A DNA stretch of 64,000 bases, from NCBI GenBank assembly GCA_913058395.1, contig CAJXQI010000010.1, positions 1-64,000 of the forward strand. The letters are read 5' to 3'. Source of the DNA: an uncultured Colwellia sp. Its GTDB lineage: Bacteria; Pseudomonadota; Gammaproteobacteria; Enterobacterales; Alteromonadaceae. Positions 33,695 to 43,406 of this stretch are shown here, in pieces; position 1 is the stretch's first letter; every line of letters begins with the position of its first letter. Made by a program: the position numbers and the translations under genes. Under the pieces are notes generated by a model. That model saw only the letters and a list, made by a program, of their open reading frames with translations, was not told where the DNA came from and searched no databases.

Positions 33695-35179
33695 ATGACT
33701 AAATTATCACCAATTTTTATCGCGTTGCTAACAAGCAGTTTATTATCGGCCTGTGTAACGCAAAATTATGGTAATGATAAAGACACACCATTAATTGAGA
33801 ATGAGTCAAGTAATAATGAAATAGCCATGACTCGAATATCTTTGGGTTTAGGTTATTTGAAAATGGGCAATACGCAGCAAGCCAAGCTAAATTTAGAGAA
33901 AGCAAAACGTTTTTCTCCTAATTTAGTACAGGTTTATACTGCATTTGCTCATTATTATGAAACAGTTGAAGAGCCTGATTTAACTATTCAAGCATATGAA
34001 AAAGCCTTAGAGCTTGATGGCCAAGATGCAGACACCTTAAATAATTATGGTGTGTTTTTATGTCGTCAAGAAAAATACCTTGAAGCTGAACAGCAAATAT
34101 TAAAAGCCATAGCCATTCCAAGTTATATTTTGGTCGCGCAAAGCTATGAAAACTTGGCACTGTGTGAGTTAAAAGCTAAAGAATTTGGTAAAGCCCAAAG
34201 CTATCTTGAAAAAGCGATAGCGCATAGCCCGAACAGAGCAAGCTCGTTGCTTCAAATGATACGTTTACAATACGCGAAAGGTGATTTTAAATTAGCGCAA
34301 ACGTATCTCTATCGATATGAAAAAGCCACTCGAAGATTCAGTTCAAACGCCTTGGCATTAGCCTTTAAAGTTTTTCAAAAACAAGGCAATAAACGCACAG
34401 CTAAAAATTACGGCAATATGCTAGTAAAAATGTTTCCTAACTCTTTTGAAGCAAAACAGTACATTTTAAATGAACTTTATCAAATTGATGCAGACAAACT
34501 AGCAAAGGAATATCAAGCGTCGTTAAATAACGGGCCAGATGCTAAGCAGAAAAAACGTGTTGTTGTCTTGTCACCGAAAAAGGCGATAGCAAGCGATGGC
34601 AATGCGTTAAGTATAAACGGTTTAAAACCGGTGATGACTAACTCGGTAATGCCAACAGCTGAAGAACAAGAGAAAAGCACTGAAAAACATGCTGTTGCCA
34701 AGGTAGCTAAAAACGGCAGTGGCTTAAGTGTAAATGGTTTAAAGCCAAAAATGACTAACTCGATAATGCGAACAGCTGAAGAAGAAAAAGCAGCAAGTAA
34801 GCTTGCTGCATTAGTTCTTGGGCAAAAAGAGTTAGAAAAACAGAAAGCGATGATAAACGAACATGTTGAAAGTTCGCCAGCATTGAATGAGCAGACGGTT
34901 GCGGAGCTTAACAATAGCACCACAGATACTGAAACTATCGACAATGAAATTGATGATGCAGATAGCAATATTAGAAAGATACTTGCCGCTGAACAAGCAC
35001 CTGTTGTTTCTATACCTATTCATGTTGTTCAAAAAGGTGAAAGCGTTTTTGCTATTTCGAAAGAGTACAATATTCTCATGAAGAGCCTTGAACGATGGAA
35101 CAAATTGCGTCCACCATATATTATCAAAATTGGCGACGTACTATACCTTGCTGATCCAAAATCAGCGGTTACGCGTTAA
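33695..35179 (+). CDS. pilW: Type IV pilus lipoprotein PilW/PilF with C-terminal LysM extension
   Basis: The first ~260 residues form a PilF/PilW lipoprotein: signal with lipobox LLSAC (Cys 20) and about six TPR repeats, needed for secretin assembly in type IV pili. Unlike the usual 250-residue protein, this one has 494. Residues 304-325 and 343-365 repeat one motif (LS-NGLKP-MTNS-M-TAEE), a charged linker follows, and residues about 440-488 form a LysM domain (HVVQKGESVFAISKEYN... PPYIIKIGDVLYLAD). The extension would let the lipoprotein bind peptidoglycan. It sits at the conserved pilW position between rlmN and rodZ. Confidence 0.92.
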   Translation: MTKLSPIFIALLTSSLLSACVTQNYGNDKDTPLIENESSNNEIAMTRISLGLGYLKMGNTQQAKLNLEKAKRFSPNLVQVYTAFAHYYETVEEPDLTIQAYEKALELDGQDADTLNNYGVFLCRQEKYLEAEQQILKAIAIPSYILVAQSYENLALCELKAKEFGKAQSYLEKAIAHSPNRASSLLQMIRLQYAKGDFKLAQTYLYRYEKATRRFSSNALALAFKVFQKQGNKRTAKNYGNMLVKMFPNSFEAKQYILNELYQIDADKLAKEYQASLNNGPDAKQKKRVVVLSPKKAIASDGNALSINGLKPVMTNSVMPTAEEQEKSTEKHAVAKVAKNGSGLSVNGLKPKMTNSIMRTAEEEKAASKLAALVLGQKELEKQKAMINEHVESSPALNEQTVAELNNSTTDTETIDNEIDDADSNIRKILAAEQAPVVSIPIHVVQKGESVFAISKEYNILMKSLERWNKLRPPYIIKIGDVLYLADPKSAVTR

Positions 35180-35193
35180 GAGCAAAAAATTAG

Positions 35194-36204
35194 ATGAAGC
35201 AAGAAAGCTATACCCCGAATATTGATAATGATCTATCGACAGAAATATCTGATGATATCGACGTAGTTGGCCTTGGCCGCATGTTGAGTGAAGCACGTGA
35301 GTCCATGAGACTTAGTCAGCAACAGGTGGCAGATAAATTAAATTTTCGTGTCACTTTAGTCCAAGACATCGAAGCAGAAAAGTTTGACCAAAACTTACCC
35401 GCAGCGTTTAATCGCGGCTATTTAAAAAATTATGCCAAGCTAGTTAATATTCCACAAGAAGATGTTTTAAATAGCTATATCCAACTTGGTGTTGCACAAA
35501 AGCAATGTGCTGAAATGCAAAGTTTCTCTAAAGGAACAGAAAAGCAAGCAGAGCATAATATGGTTATGTGGATCACCTATTTGATCTTAATTGCTTTAGC
35601 TACTGCTACCGTAGTCTGGTGGTATCAGGCTCCTTCAGTACAACCTGTGACAGCATCAGTTACCAATATCAATGAGTCAGCTATGGTAAATAATGATACG
35701 ACTGACGCAGCAGAAAACAATGAAGTTGGCAATGGTGAGGCTCTCGGCACACAAGCTGATGACAGTTTATCGCAAGCTGCTAACGATAACGTTCCGACAG
35801 TAGATTCTGTCAGTTCAAATGCACAATTGAATAATCAAGAAATCGACAACGGCATTGATATCATTGCTAGTAATAATGCTGATGTTATACCTGCGCAGTT
35901 AATGATAAATAACTTAGACTCCCAAGAAAACACAGAGGAAGTTAACCCGGTTGTTACGCCTACGAATCTTGTTTTTACCTTTTTAGGCGATTGTTGGGTT
36001 AATATTTATGATGCGACCGGTGAACGTGTTGCTTGGGGTGTAAAAAAATCGGGTTACATTATGCGATTTTCAGGGCAAGCGCCCTTTAAAGTTACCTTAG
36101 GTAAGCCTGAATTAGTACAAATTGAATATAATGATGCAGCCGTTGATATAACCGGATTTAAAGCTGGTATTGTAGCGAAGTTTTCACTACCACTAAAATC
36201 ATAA
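35194..36204 (+). CDS. rodZ: Cytoskeletal cell-shape protein RodZ
   Basis: A bitopic membrane protein linking MreB to the cell-wall machinery. A cytoplasmic helix-turn-helix domain spans about residues 26-95 (LGRMLSEARESMRLSQQQVADKL), one transmembrane helix is at 124-144, a low-complexity Asn/Asp-rich periplasmic linker follows, and a C-terminal beta domain (about 255-336, FTFLGDCWVNIYDATGERV) is the DUF4115 part. It starts 14 bases after pilW, in the conserved order. Confidence 0.93.
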   Translation: MKQESYTPNIDNDLSTEISDDIDVVGLGRMLSEARESMRLSQQQVADKLNFRVTLVQDIEAEKFDQNLPAAFNRGYLKNYAKLVNIPQEDVLNSYIQLGVAQKQCAEMQSFSKGTEKQAEHNMVMWITYLILIALATATVVWWYQAPSVQPVTASVTNINESAMVNNDTTDAAENNEVGNGEALGTQADDSLSQAANDNVPTVDSVSSNAQLNNQEIDNGIDIIASNNADVIPAQLMINNLDSQENTEEVNPVVTPTNLVFTFLGDCWVNIYDATGERVAWGVKKSGYIMRFSGQAPFKVTLGKPELVQIEYNDAAVDITGFKAGIVAKFSLPLKS

Positions 36205-36250
36205 TGCGTTGTTAAAACCATTTTATAACCGTAAAGATTATTGAAATATT

Positions 36251-37369
36251 ATGTTTAAAGAATCTCCAATTATTCGTCGTAAATCTCGTCAAATCATGGT
36301 CGGTAACGTACCTGTTGGTGGTGATGCACCTATTACCGTGCAATCTATGACCAATACGCTAACAACTGATGTGGCAGCAACCGTGGCGCAAATAAAAGCG
36401 TTAGAAGATGTTGGTGCTGATATTGTTCGCGTAAGTGTACCGACAATGGATGCAGCAGAAGCATTTCGTGAAATTAAACGTCAAACTAATATACCGCTTG
36501 TTGCTGATATTCATTTTGACTATCGAATAGCCTTAAAAGTGGCTGAGTACGGCGTTGATTGTTTGCGCATCAATCCTGGTAACATTGGTCGTGAAGACCG
36601 TGTTCGTTCAGTGGTAGAGTGTGCCCGTGACAATAATATTCCTATTCGTATTGGTGTTAACGGTGGTTCATTAGAAAAAGATATTCAGGAAAAGTACACT
36701 GAGCCTACGCCTGAAGCATTGCTGGAATCAGCGATGCGTCATGTTGATATTCTTGACCGCCTTAATTTTCATGAATTTAAGGTAAGTGTTAAAGCGTCTG
36801 ATGTGTTTCTAGCGGTTGGTGCTTATCGATTACTCGCTAAGCAAATAGACAATCCATTGCATTTAGGCATTACTGAAGCAGGTGGCTTACGCTCAGGCTC
36901 GGTAAAATCATCGGTTGGACTTGGATTATTATTATCTGAAGGCATTGGTGACACGTTGCGCGTATCGTTAGCGGCTGATCCAGTTGAAGAAATTAAAGTT
37001 GGTTTTGATATTTTAAAATCATTAAAACTTCGTAGTCGTGGTATCAACTTAATTGCTTGTCCAAGCTGTTCACGCCAAGAATTTGATGTTATTTCCACTA
37101 TCAATGCATTAGAAGAGCGCATTGAAGATATTATCACACCGATGGATGTGTCAATTATTGGCTGTATCGTTAACGGCCCAGGTGAAGCGATAGTATCTGA
37201 TTTAGGCTTAACAGGTAGCAGTAAGAAAAGTGGCTATTACCTTGATGGTATTCGTCAAAAAGAGCGTTTTGATAATAATAACCTTGTTGATCAGCTTGAA
37301 CAGCGTATTCGTGCTAAAGCTAAATTATTAGATGCCAGTAATAAGATTGACGTAAAAGAAGTCGATTAG
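36251..37369 (+). CDS. ispG: 4-hydroxy-3-methylbut-2-enyl-diphosphate synthase IspG
   Basis: A 4Fe-4S enzyme of the MEP isoprenoid pathway that forms HMBPP. The three cluster cysteines are in CPSC ([13 protein letters not shown]) and [13 protein letters not shown], with the conserved Glu following in the latter. The TIM-barrel half begins [20 protein letters not shown]. Length 372 equals E. coli IspG. It lies between rodZ and hisS as in most gammaproteobacteria. Confidence 0.97.
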   Translation: MFKESPIIRRKSRQIMVGNVPVGGDAPITVQSMTNTLTTDVAATVAQIKALEDVGADIVRVSVPTMDAAEAFREIKRQTNIPLVADIHFDYRIALKVAEYGVDCLRINPGNIGREDRVRSVVECARDNNIPIRIGVNGGSLEKDIQEKYTEPTPEALLESAMRHVDILDRLNFHEFKVSVKASDVFLAVGAYRLLAKQIDNPLHLGITEAGGLRSGSVKSSVGLGLLLSEGIGDTLRVSLAADPVEEIKVGFDILKSLKLRSRGINLIACPSCSRQEFDVISTINALEERIEDIITPMDVSIIGCIVNGPGEAIVSDLGLTGSSKKSGYYLDGIRQKERFDNNNLVDQLEQRIRAKAKLLDASNKIDVKEVD

Positions 37370-37402
37370 TAATCGAACGAAAATTTGACTGTTGCGCTGT
37401 TA

Positions 37403-37431
37403 TTTACGTTTGATAGCAAACTGCCTATAAT
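37403..37431 (+). promoter_or_regulatory. Sigma-70 promoter upstream of hisS
   Basis: TTTACG (37403-37408) and a consensus TATAAT (37426-37431) are separated by 17 bases. The start site would fall near 37438 in the run TGCGCGCGAC, about 80 bases before the hisS GTG. Confidence 0.7.
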
Positions 37432-37516
37432 GCGCGCGACGATGAAAAAATAAGTAAATTGTTCTTTGCACAGGCAAATGAATAAATAATTGAACTGATA
37501 AAGCGGGAAAAAATAC

Positions 37517-38791
37517 GTGAGCAAAGCAATTCAAGCAATTAGAGGTATGAACGACTGTTTGCCTTCTGACACCGGTATTTGGCAAATGGTAGAAACTGTA
37601 CTGCGTCGAGTAGCTAGTAATTATGGTTTTGCTGAAATACGTATGCCGATTGTAGAGTCTACAGCCTTATTTAAACGCTCTATTGGTGAAGTAACTGATA
37701 TCGTTGAAAAAGAAATGTATACCTTTGATGACCGCAATGGCGATAGCTTAACGTTGCGCCCAGAAGGTACGGCAAGTTGTGTTCGTGCAGGTAATCAACA
37801 TGGCTTACTGTATAACCAAGAACAACGCTTGTGGTACATGGGACCAATGTTTCGCCACGAACGTCCACAAAAAGGCCGTTACCGTCAGTTTCACCAATTT
37901 GGCTTAGAAGCCTTTGGTATAGCGACACCAGACATTGACGCAGAAGTCATTTTGTTAACTTCTCGACTTTGGCGGGAACTTGGCATCAATGAATTTGTCA
38001 CATTAGAGCTGAACTCATTAGGTTCGAATGAAGAGCGTGCAGAATACCGCGACGCATTAGTGGCATTTTTAACTGAGAAAGAAGAGTTCTTAGACGAAGA
38101 TAGCAAACGTCGTATGCTAACGAACCCGCTGCGAGTATTAGATAGTAAAAACCCAGATGTACAGGCCGCGTTAGTGGGCGCACCTAAATTAGCTGATTAC
38201 TTTGGTGAAGAGTCAAGTGCTCACTTTGCTTCAGTATGTAAACGTTTAGATGCCGCTGGTGTTAACTATATTATCAATGACCGATTAGTACGTGGTTTAG
38301 ATTATTACAATCGCACCGTATTTGAATGGGTAACGAAAAGCTTAGGTGCACAGGGTACTATATGTGCCGGTGGACGTTATGATGGCTTAGTTGAACAATT
38401 AGGTGGTAAATCAACGCCTGGTTTTGGTTTTGCCTTAGGCATTGAGCGCTTAGTCTTAATGCTGACAAGTTTAGAAAAAGTGAATAATGTTCGAGCACAA
38501 GTTGATGCTTACGTTATTATGCTTGGCGATGATGTTGAAATTACCGCCAACGGTTTAGCCGAACAGTGGCGAGATGAAGTTACAGATATTCGTATCCAAT
38601 GCCATTGTGGTGGTGGAAATATGAAAAAACAAATGAAGCGCGCAGATAAGTCAGGAGCCCAAATAGCATTGATTCTCGGAGAAGATGAAATTGCTCAAAA
38701 TACGGTAACTGTTAAATATTTACGTGGACAACAAGAACAACAAAGTTTGCCACTTGATCAAGTGCCAGACCTTCTAACAAATTTACTTTAA
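37517..38791 (+). CDS. hisS: Histidyl-tRNA synthetase
   Basis: A class II synthetase of 424 residues (E. coli 424). Motif 2 is [19 protein letters not shown], the HisA signatures are [13 protein letters not shown] and AGGRYDGLV, and motif 3 is in [15 protein letters not shown]-terminal anticodon-binding domain follows. The start is GTG 37517, giving [15 protein letters not shown], the normal N-terminus. Although in the conserved operon order, it has a good promoter of its own. Confidence 0.97.
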   Translation: MSKAIQAIRGMNDCLPSDTGIWQMVETVLRRVASNYGFAEIRMPIVESTALFKRSIGEVTDIVEKEMYTFDDRNGDSLTLRPEGTASCVRAGNQHGLLYNQEQRLWYMGPMFRHERPQKGRYRQFHQFGLEAFGIATPDIDAEVILLTSRLWRELGINEFVTLELNSLGSNEERAEYRDALVAFLTEKEEFLDEDSKRRMLTNPLRVLDSKNPDVQAALVGAPKLADYFGEESSAHFASVCKRLDAAGVNYIINDRLVRGLDYYNRTVFEWVTKSLGAQGTICAGGRYDGLVEQLGGKSTPGFGFALGIERLVLMLTSLEKVNNVRAQVDAYVIMLGDDVEITANGLAEQWRDEVTDIRIQCHCGGGNMKKQMKRADKSGAQIALILGEDEIAQNTVTVKYLRGQQEQQSLPLDQVPDLLTNLL

Positions 38792-38800
38792 GGGTTAGTT

Positions 38801-39439
38801 TTGGATATACATCAAACAGAAGAACAACAAGTAGAAGCAATCAAAGGTTTTTGGAAAGATAATGGTAATGCTGTTATTGCTGGTTTAGCAATAGGTTTTG
38901 CAGGCTTTATTGGTCTTAATTATTACAATGACCACAAGCTGCAACAAGAGGTGAATACCTCTGAAGCATATCAAGTTATGCTTGATGCTGCGGCAAAAGA
39001 TAACACGTCATTTGAAGCATCAGGGAAAGCTTTTATTGCTGAAAACAGCGAGTCTAGCTACAGCATGCTTACGGCAATTTCTCTTGCAAAAGAAGCCGCT
39101 GAAAAACAAGATTGGGCGCAAGCTGAAACTTATTTAACAACAGCAATTGAGAAGTCAGTTGATGACAGTATTAAAGCTATCGCAACAGTGCGTTTAGCGC
39201 GAGTGCAATTGCAGTTAGAAAAATACGACGCAGCATTAGCAACGCTATCGGCTACATTGCCTGCAGCGTTTTCAGCTGGCGTAGAAGAAGTTAAAGGTGA
39301 TATCTATTTCAAACAAGGTAAAACTGAACTTGCAAGAAATGCATACCAAGCGGCAATTGATGGCGCTGGTGAAGGTACAAACCCTGCATTACAAATGAAG
39401 CTAGATGACTTAGCGCAAGTAGTTAACCTTAGCAAATAG
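38801..39439 (+). CDS. yfgM: YfgM family SecYEG-associated TPR protein
   Basis: A 212-residue membrane-anchored protein. The N-terminus DIHQTEEQQVEAIKGFWKDNG precedes one transmembrane helix (about residues 25-45), and the rest is a TPR-like helical periplasmic domain. In E. coli YfgM is an ancillary SecYEG subunit that works with PpiD and periplasmic chaperones. It starts with TTG nine bases after hisS and is followed by bamB after five bases, so the three genes share a transcript. Confidence 0.9.
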   Translation: MDIHQTEEQQVEAIKGFWKDNGNAVIAGLAIGFAGFIGLNYYNDHKLQQEVNTSEAYQVMLDAAAKDNTSFEASGKAFIAENSESSYSMLTAISLAKEAAEKQDWAQAETYLTTAIEKSVDDSIKAIATVRLARVQLQLEKYDAALATLSATLPAAFSAGVEEVKGDIYFKQGKTELARNAYQAAIDGAGEGTNPALQMKLDDLAQVVNLSK

Positions 39440-39450
39440 AGAGTGTGAGT

Positions 39451-40659
39451 ATGTTTAACGGTATACGCTTTAATAAAAAACTAATTGCTATTTGCGCTTT
39501 ATCAGTCGGCATTTCTGCATGTTCATCAACAGATGATGAGAATGAAGAACTTAAAGTGGCTGAACTGATTGAAATCACAGAACGATTTGAGCCTGTTGTA
39601 AAATGGGATGTTAGCGTCGGTGATGGCGTAGGCGATTACTTTTCTCGTATTAAGCCTGTTGTCGCTTACGGTAAAGTTTTTAGTGCAAGCCGTGAAGGTG
39701 ATGCTTATGCTTTTGATGAAAGTACAGGCGAACGCATTTGGGATGCTGACTTAAGCGATATTGATAACGAACGTGGCTTTTTTGATGATAAGCACTCAGC
39801 GCTGATCAGCGGTGGCCCAGTTGCAGGTATCAATAAAGTATTTTTCGGTAGTGAAAACGGCGAAGTGATCGCGCTTGACGCAGAAAGCGGCGCGTTATCT
39901 TGGCAAGGCAAAATCAAAGGTGAAGTTATTGCTGCACCAGCACTTGACTCAGGCAAACTTATTGTAAATTCTGCTTCAGGTGTTATGAAAGCCTTTAATG
40001 CTTCAAATGGCGAAGATGAATGGCAAGTTGAACAAGATGTACCACCATTAACTTTACGTGGTATCAGTGCACCAGTTGTTTCTGCTGGTGGCGTTATTGT
40101 TGGTGCTGCTGATGGTTCGTTATCGGTATATTTACTTGAACAAGGGCGTCAAGGTTGGACCGTTGATATCGGTGAAGCAACAGGCTCAACAGAATTAGAG
40201 CGTGTTATTGATGTTGATTCAACACCACTAATTTACGGTGAAAATATTTACACCGTATCTTCTCGTGGTAACTTAAGCGCCGTTGAACTGCGTTCGGGTC
40301 GCGTATTGTGGCAACGTCAATATTCCTCTTTTCGCCAAATAGCGATTAGTGGTAATAGCTTATTTGTTACTGATGTTAAAGGCCATGTTTACGCAGTTGA
40401 TCGCAATGATGGTTTAGAGTTATGGAGCCAGTTGTCATTAACAAACCGTGGTGTAACAGGTCCAGCGGTACTTGGTAATTATGTCGTTGTTGGTGATTTT
40501 GAAGGTTACTTACATTGGCTAGATCAAGATACTGGTGAAATGGTTGCTCGTCATCATGTTGATGGTAGTGGTATTTATGCTACGCCAACAGTTGTAAATG
40601 ATGTGCTATATAGCCAATCACGTGACGGTGATTTAGAAGCGATTACCGTTCCAGAATAA
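39451..40659 (+). CDS. bamB: Outer-membrane assembly lipoprotein BamB
   Basis: A lipoprotein of the BAM complex that folds as an eight-bladed beta-propeller of PQQ-type repeats (recurring AxDxxTGExxW units such as AFDESTGERIWDADL and DQDTGEMVARHHV). The signal ends at a lipobox (VGISACSS, Cys near residue 24). I prefer ATG 39451 over GTG 39445, as GAGAGTGTGAG lies immediately upstream of it. A strong terminator follows the gene at 40714, separating it from der. Confidence 0.94.
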   Translation: MFNGIRFNKKLIAICALSVGISACSSTDDENEELKVAELIEITERFEPVVKWDVSVGDGVGDYFSRIKPVVAYGKVFSASREGDAYAFDESTGERIWDADLSDIDNERGFFDDKHSALISGGPVAGINKVFFGSENGEVIALDAESGALSWQGKIKGEVIAAPALDSGKLIVNSASGVMKAFNASNGEDEWQVEQDVPPLTLRGISAPVVSAGGVIVGAADGSLSVYLLEQGRQGWTVDIGEATGSTELERVIDVDSTPLIYGENIYTVSSRGNLSAVELRSGRVLWQRQYSSFRQIAISGNSLFVTDVKGHVYAVDRNDGLELWSQLSLTNRGVTGPAVLGNYVVVGDFEGYLHWLDQDTGEMVARHHVDGSGIYATPTVVNDVLYSQSRDGDLEAITVPE

Positions 40660-40713
40660 AATATGGGTTATCCCTAAGTTAATTGTATAACTTAAGGGAT
40701 CGACTAAAATTAT

Positions 40714-40752
40714 AAACGGCTCCAATGCAAATGGCATTGGAGCCGTTGTTTA
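40714..40752 (+). terminator. bamB terminator
   Basis: A perfect 13-base stem, ACGGCTCCAATGC (40716-40728) and GCATTGGAGCCGT (40734-40746), with a five-base loop, then TTGTTTATT. It implies that der is partly uncoupled from the upstream operon. Confidence 0.85.
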
Positions 40753-40804
40753 TTAATAAAACCAAGAAAATTGCTTCTTGGTTGATATGAAAATTGAGGT
40801 GAAC

Positions 40805-42274
40805 ATGCTTCCTGTAGTAGCACTTGTGGGTCGTCCTAATGTCGGCAAATCAACACTGTTTAATCGATTAACGCGCAGTAGAGATGCGTTGGTGGCTGAT
40901 TACCCAGGTTTAACCCGTGACCGTCAATATGGTAAAGCGGAAGTTGAAGAGCACCCATTTATTGTCATTGATACGGGTGGTATCGAAGGTGATGAAAAAG
41001 GCATAGATGCCTTGATGGCTGAACAATCATTAATCGCAATTGATGAAGCTGATGCCGTGCTATTTATGGTTGATGCTCGCGCTGGTTTAACTTCTGCCGA
41101 CCAAGGTATTGCGGCTCACTTGCGCAAACAAGATAAAAAAGTATTTTTGGTTGCCAATAAAGTTGATGGTATTGACGCAGATTCAGCGGTTGCAGACTTT
41201 TACTCGCTTGGTTTAGGCGATGCAGTGCACCAAATAGCAGCTGCGCATGGCCGTGGTGTTACACAATTATTAACCTTAGCACTTACCCCTCATATTGAAG
41301 AGCTTGGTAAACCTAAAACTGAAGAAAATGAAGAGTTTGACGGTGACTATGAAGTTGATAGTGGCTTGTCAGATGAAGAGAATATTGCTCAAGCACCTGA
41401 AGAAACAGATACCATTAAACTTGCCATTATTGGTAAGCCTAATGTTGGTAAATCAACACTAACTAATCGCATATTAGGTGAAGACCGTGTCGTGGTTTAC
41501 GATATGCCCGGTACCACACGTGATAGTGTTTATATTCCAATGGAACACAACGGTAGACCATATACTTTAATTGATACTGCAGGTATTCGTCGCCGTAAAA
41601 ATGTTACTGACATTGTTGAAAAATTCTCAGTGATTAAAACCTTACGTGCGATTGAAGATGCTAACGTATGTTTGCTGATTATTGATGCACAAGAAGGTAT
41701 TAGCGACCAAGATTTAAGTCTACTAGGCTTCATTTTAGAAGCGGGTCGCTCTTTAGTACTTGCGGTTAATAAGTGGGATGGTTTGGATGATCATGTTAAA
41801 GATCGTATTAAGTCAGAATTAGATCGTCGTTTAGGCTTTATCGACTTTGCGCGTGTTCACTTTATTTCAGCATTACACGGCACAGGCGTTGGTCATTTAT
41901 ATGAGTCGGTTGAAGAAGCTTTTGTTTCTGCAACTAAGCGTATTTCAACGTCTATGGTAACTAAAATACTTGATATGGCAGTGTTCGATCATCAGCCTCC
42001 AATGCATCAAGGTCGTCGTATTAAGTTAAAATATGCTCATGCAGGTGGTTATAATCCACCAATTATCGTTATTCACGGTAACTTAGCGAAAAACTTGCCA
42101 ATTTCTTATAAGCGTTACTTGATGAATTACTATCGTAAGTCATTGAAAATAATGGGTACGCCAATAAGAATTGAGTTTAGAGAAACTTCTAACCCATTTG
42201 CAGGTAAGAAGAAGCTAAACTACACAGAACAGAAAAAATTAGCTCGTGCTACACAGGGTTATAAAAAAGATTAA
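40805..42274 (+). CDS. der: Ribosome-assembly GTPase Der (EngA)
   Basis: A tandem GTPase for 50S maturation. Two G domains carry P-loops GRPNVGKST (near residue 9) and GKPNVGKST (near 217), each with DxxG (DTGG and DTAG) and NKVD/NKWD. A KH-like domain closes the protein (about 385-489). ATG 40805 has GAGGTGA immediately upstream and yields 489 residues, matching E. coli (490); earlier in-frame ATGs at 40778-40790 are less likely. A terminator and a repeat element follow. Confidence 0.96.
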   Translation: MLPVVALVGRPNVGKSTLFNRLTRSRDALVADYPGLTRDRQYGKAEVEEHPFIVIDTGGIEGDEKGIDALMAEQSLIAIDEADAVLFMVDARAGLTSADQGIAAHLRKQDKKVFLVANKVDGIDADSAVADFYSLGLGDAVHQIAAAHGRGVTQLLTLALTPHIEELGKPKTEENEEFDGDYEVDSGLSDEENIAQAPEETDTIKLAIIGKPNVGKSTLTNRILGEDRVVVYDMPGTTRDSVYIPMEHNGRPYTLIDTAGIRRRKNVTDIVEKFSVIKTLRAIEDANVCLLIIDAQEGISDQDLSLLGFILEAGRSLVLAVNKWDGLDDHVKDRIKSELDRRLGFIDFARVHFISALHGTGVGHLYESVEEAFVSATKRISTSMVTKILDMAVFDHQPPMHQGRRIKLKYAHAGGYNPPIIVIHGNLAKNLPISYKRYLMNYYRKSLKIMGTPIRIEFRETSNPFAGKKKLNYTEQKKLARATQGYKKD

Positions 42275-42300
42275 ATTTGCTAATGCATATTTACTTGTTA

Positions 42301-42328
42301 AAGGCTGATAGAAATATCAGCCTTTTTT
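42301..42328 (+). terminator. der terminator, abutting a repeat
   Basis: A perfect 10-base stem AAGGCTGATA (42301-42310) and TATCAGCCTT (42315-42324) with a GAAA loop, then T to 42328. The repeat word ATGTTCAGGATGAACGG begins at 42329. Confidence 0.93.
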
Positions 42329-42530
42329 ATGTTCAGGATGAACGGTATGTCATGATGCCATGGATGGCAAAGAATGACGATGTTCAGATCTTTCTCAGAC
42401 GTCCTGTCTTTCAAGGCATTAGTGCATCCCTGCACGTCGATGAACGGTCAATTATTTTGTTCCTGACAGTAATTTAGTATCTACATCCATGTAGGCAATG
42501 TCATGGTGCCATGGCCGTTCAAAGACACCT
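42329..42530 (+). repeat. Terminator-associated repeat, copy B
   Basis: It starts with the same ATGTTCAGGATGAACGGTAT as copy A1. The first palindrome is GCCATGGATGGC (42358-42369) and a later one is CTACATCCATGTAG (42481-42494); these arms differ from A1 but remain self-complementary. A central part (TTTCTCAGACGTCCTGTC, TTCAAGGCATTAGTGCATCC) matches A1 and C. After GATGAACGGT about 50 bases are inserted relative to A1. It fills the der to PilZ-gene gap; the remaining bases to 42707 are AT-rich and hold the next promoter. Confidence 0.85.
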
Positions 42531-42707
42531 ATATTCTCACGCTATGAATATAGCGGTGTGCGTAGATGATAGAAAGTGATGATTAGTTGTTTATGAACAT
42601 TCAATAAGCCGCAAGAATATTGCATTTCTCGTGACTTTTCGCTAATGTAAAAAAGCTATGATAATTAAATACCTAATGAAAAATTAGGTTAACTTTTCTG
42701 GAAAGTT

Positions 42708-43391
42708 ATGAAGGATAATTCAAATAAAATGGACATGGTAGGGCGGTTAAGTCGCAATTTAGCTTTACTACACCCAGGTGCTATTGTCACATTAGACATG
42801 TCTACTCCCGCAGGGCAGCGTGGAAAGTTTCGTTCAATATTTATTGGTTATTCACCGAAAAATTATGTTTTAGTACAATACCCTGATGGCTCTAAATTGG
42901 GTAACTTTGGACAATACATTGCCCAAGGTATGGGAGTGACTGTTCGTGGTTTAATCGAAGGGCATGAAGGGGCTGTGGTTGCATTCGTTTCTAATGTTAA
43001 GCAAACTATTCAAATACCTTCGCGCATTATTGTTTTAGAATTTCCACGAGAAGTCAGCTTACAAAATTTACGTTCTTCAATGCGTATCGAAACTTATATT
43101 AAAGCAAAAGTTAAAGTTAAAGAGGAATATTGGACATCGGTTATTTCTGATATTTCAGTGACAGGTTGTCAGCTGATGGTAAATAACGGTGAACAATTGT
43201 CATTAGCAGAAGATAAGCCGCTTGAAATCATAATTGAAAAATTCCAAGGCTTAACAAACATCAAACTTGAGGCGATAATTTGTAATAATAAACTTCATGC
43301 TGACGGTGTATCTCTTGGCGTTAAATTTAGCGACAAGAGTAAAGTTGAAGTGACTAAGCTATTACAGCAAGCGGTCATTTCTCCAGGTTAA
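42708..43391 (+). CDS. PilZ-domain c-di-GMP receptor (YcgR-like)
   Basis: A 227-residue soluble protein with an N-terminal YcgR-N-like beta domain (about 15-110) and a C-terminal PilZ domain. The c-di-GMP contact motifs are RxxxR in LRSSMRIETY (about residues 122-128) and DxSxxG in SDISVTGCQL (about 145-152), both intact. Such proteins tune flagellar or pilus activity. The gene stands alone, convergent with xseA, with no motility genes nearby, so its target is unknown. Confidence 0.88.
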   Translation: MKDNSNKMDMVGRLSRNLALLHPGAIVTLDMSTPAGQRGKFRSIFIGYSPKNYVLVQYPDGSKLGNFGQYIAQGMGVTVRGLIEGHEGAVVAFVSNVKQTIQIPSRIIVLEFPREVSLQNLRSSMRIETYIKAKVKVKEEYWTSVISDISVTGCQLMVNNGEQLSLAEDKPLEIIIEKFQGLTNIKLEAIICNNKLHADGVSLGVKFSDKSKVEVTKLLQQAVISPG

Positions 43392-43406
43392 CTGTTGTTA
43401 TTTAAT

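Noticed and set aside
34513-34968. 151-codon minus-strand frame inside pilW
   Set aside because: It is a shadow of the low-complexity pilW linker; the plus-strand frame has TPR and LysM domains and conserved context.
42277-42477. 66-codon frame over the der terminator and repeat copy B
   Set aside because: It runs through a strong terminator hairpin and repeat sequence and has no coding character.
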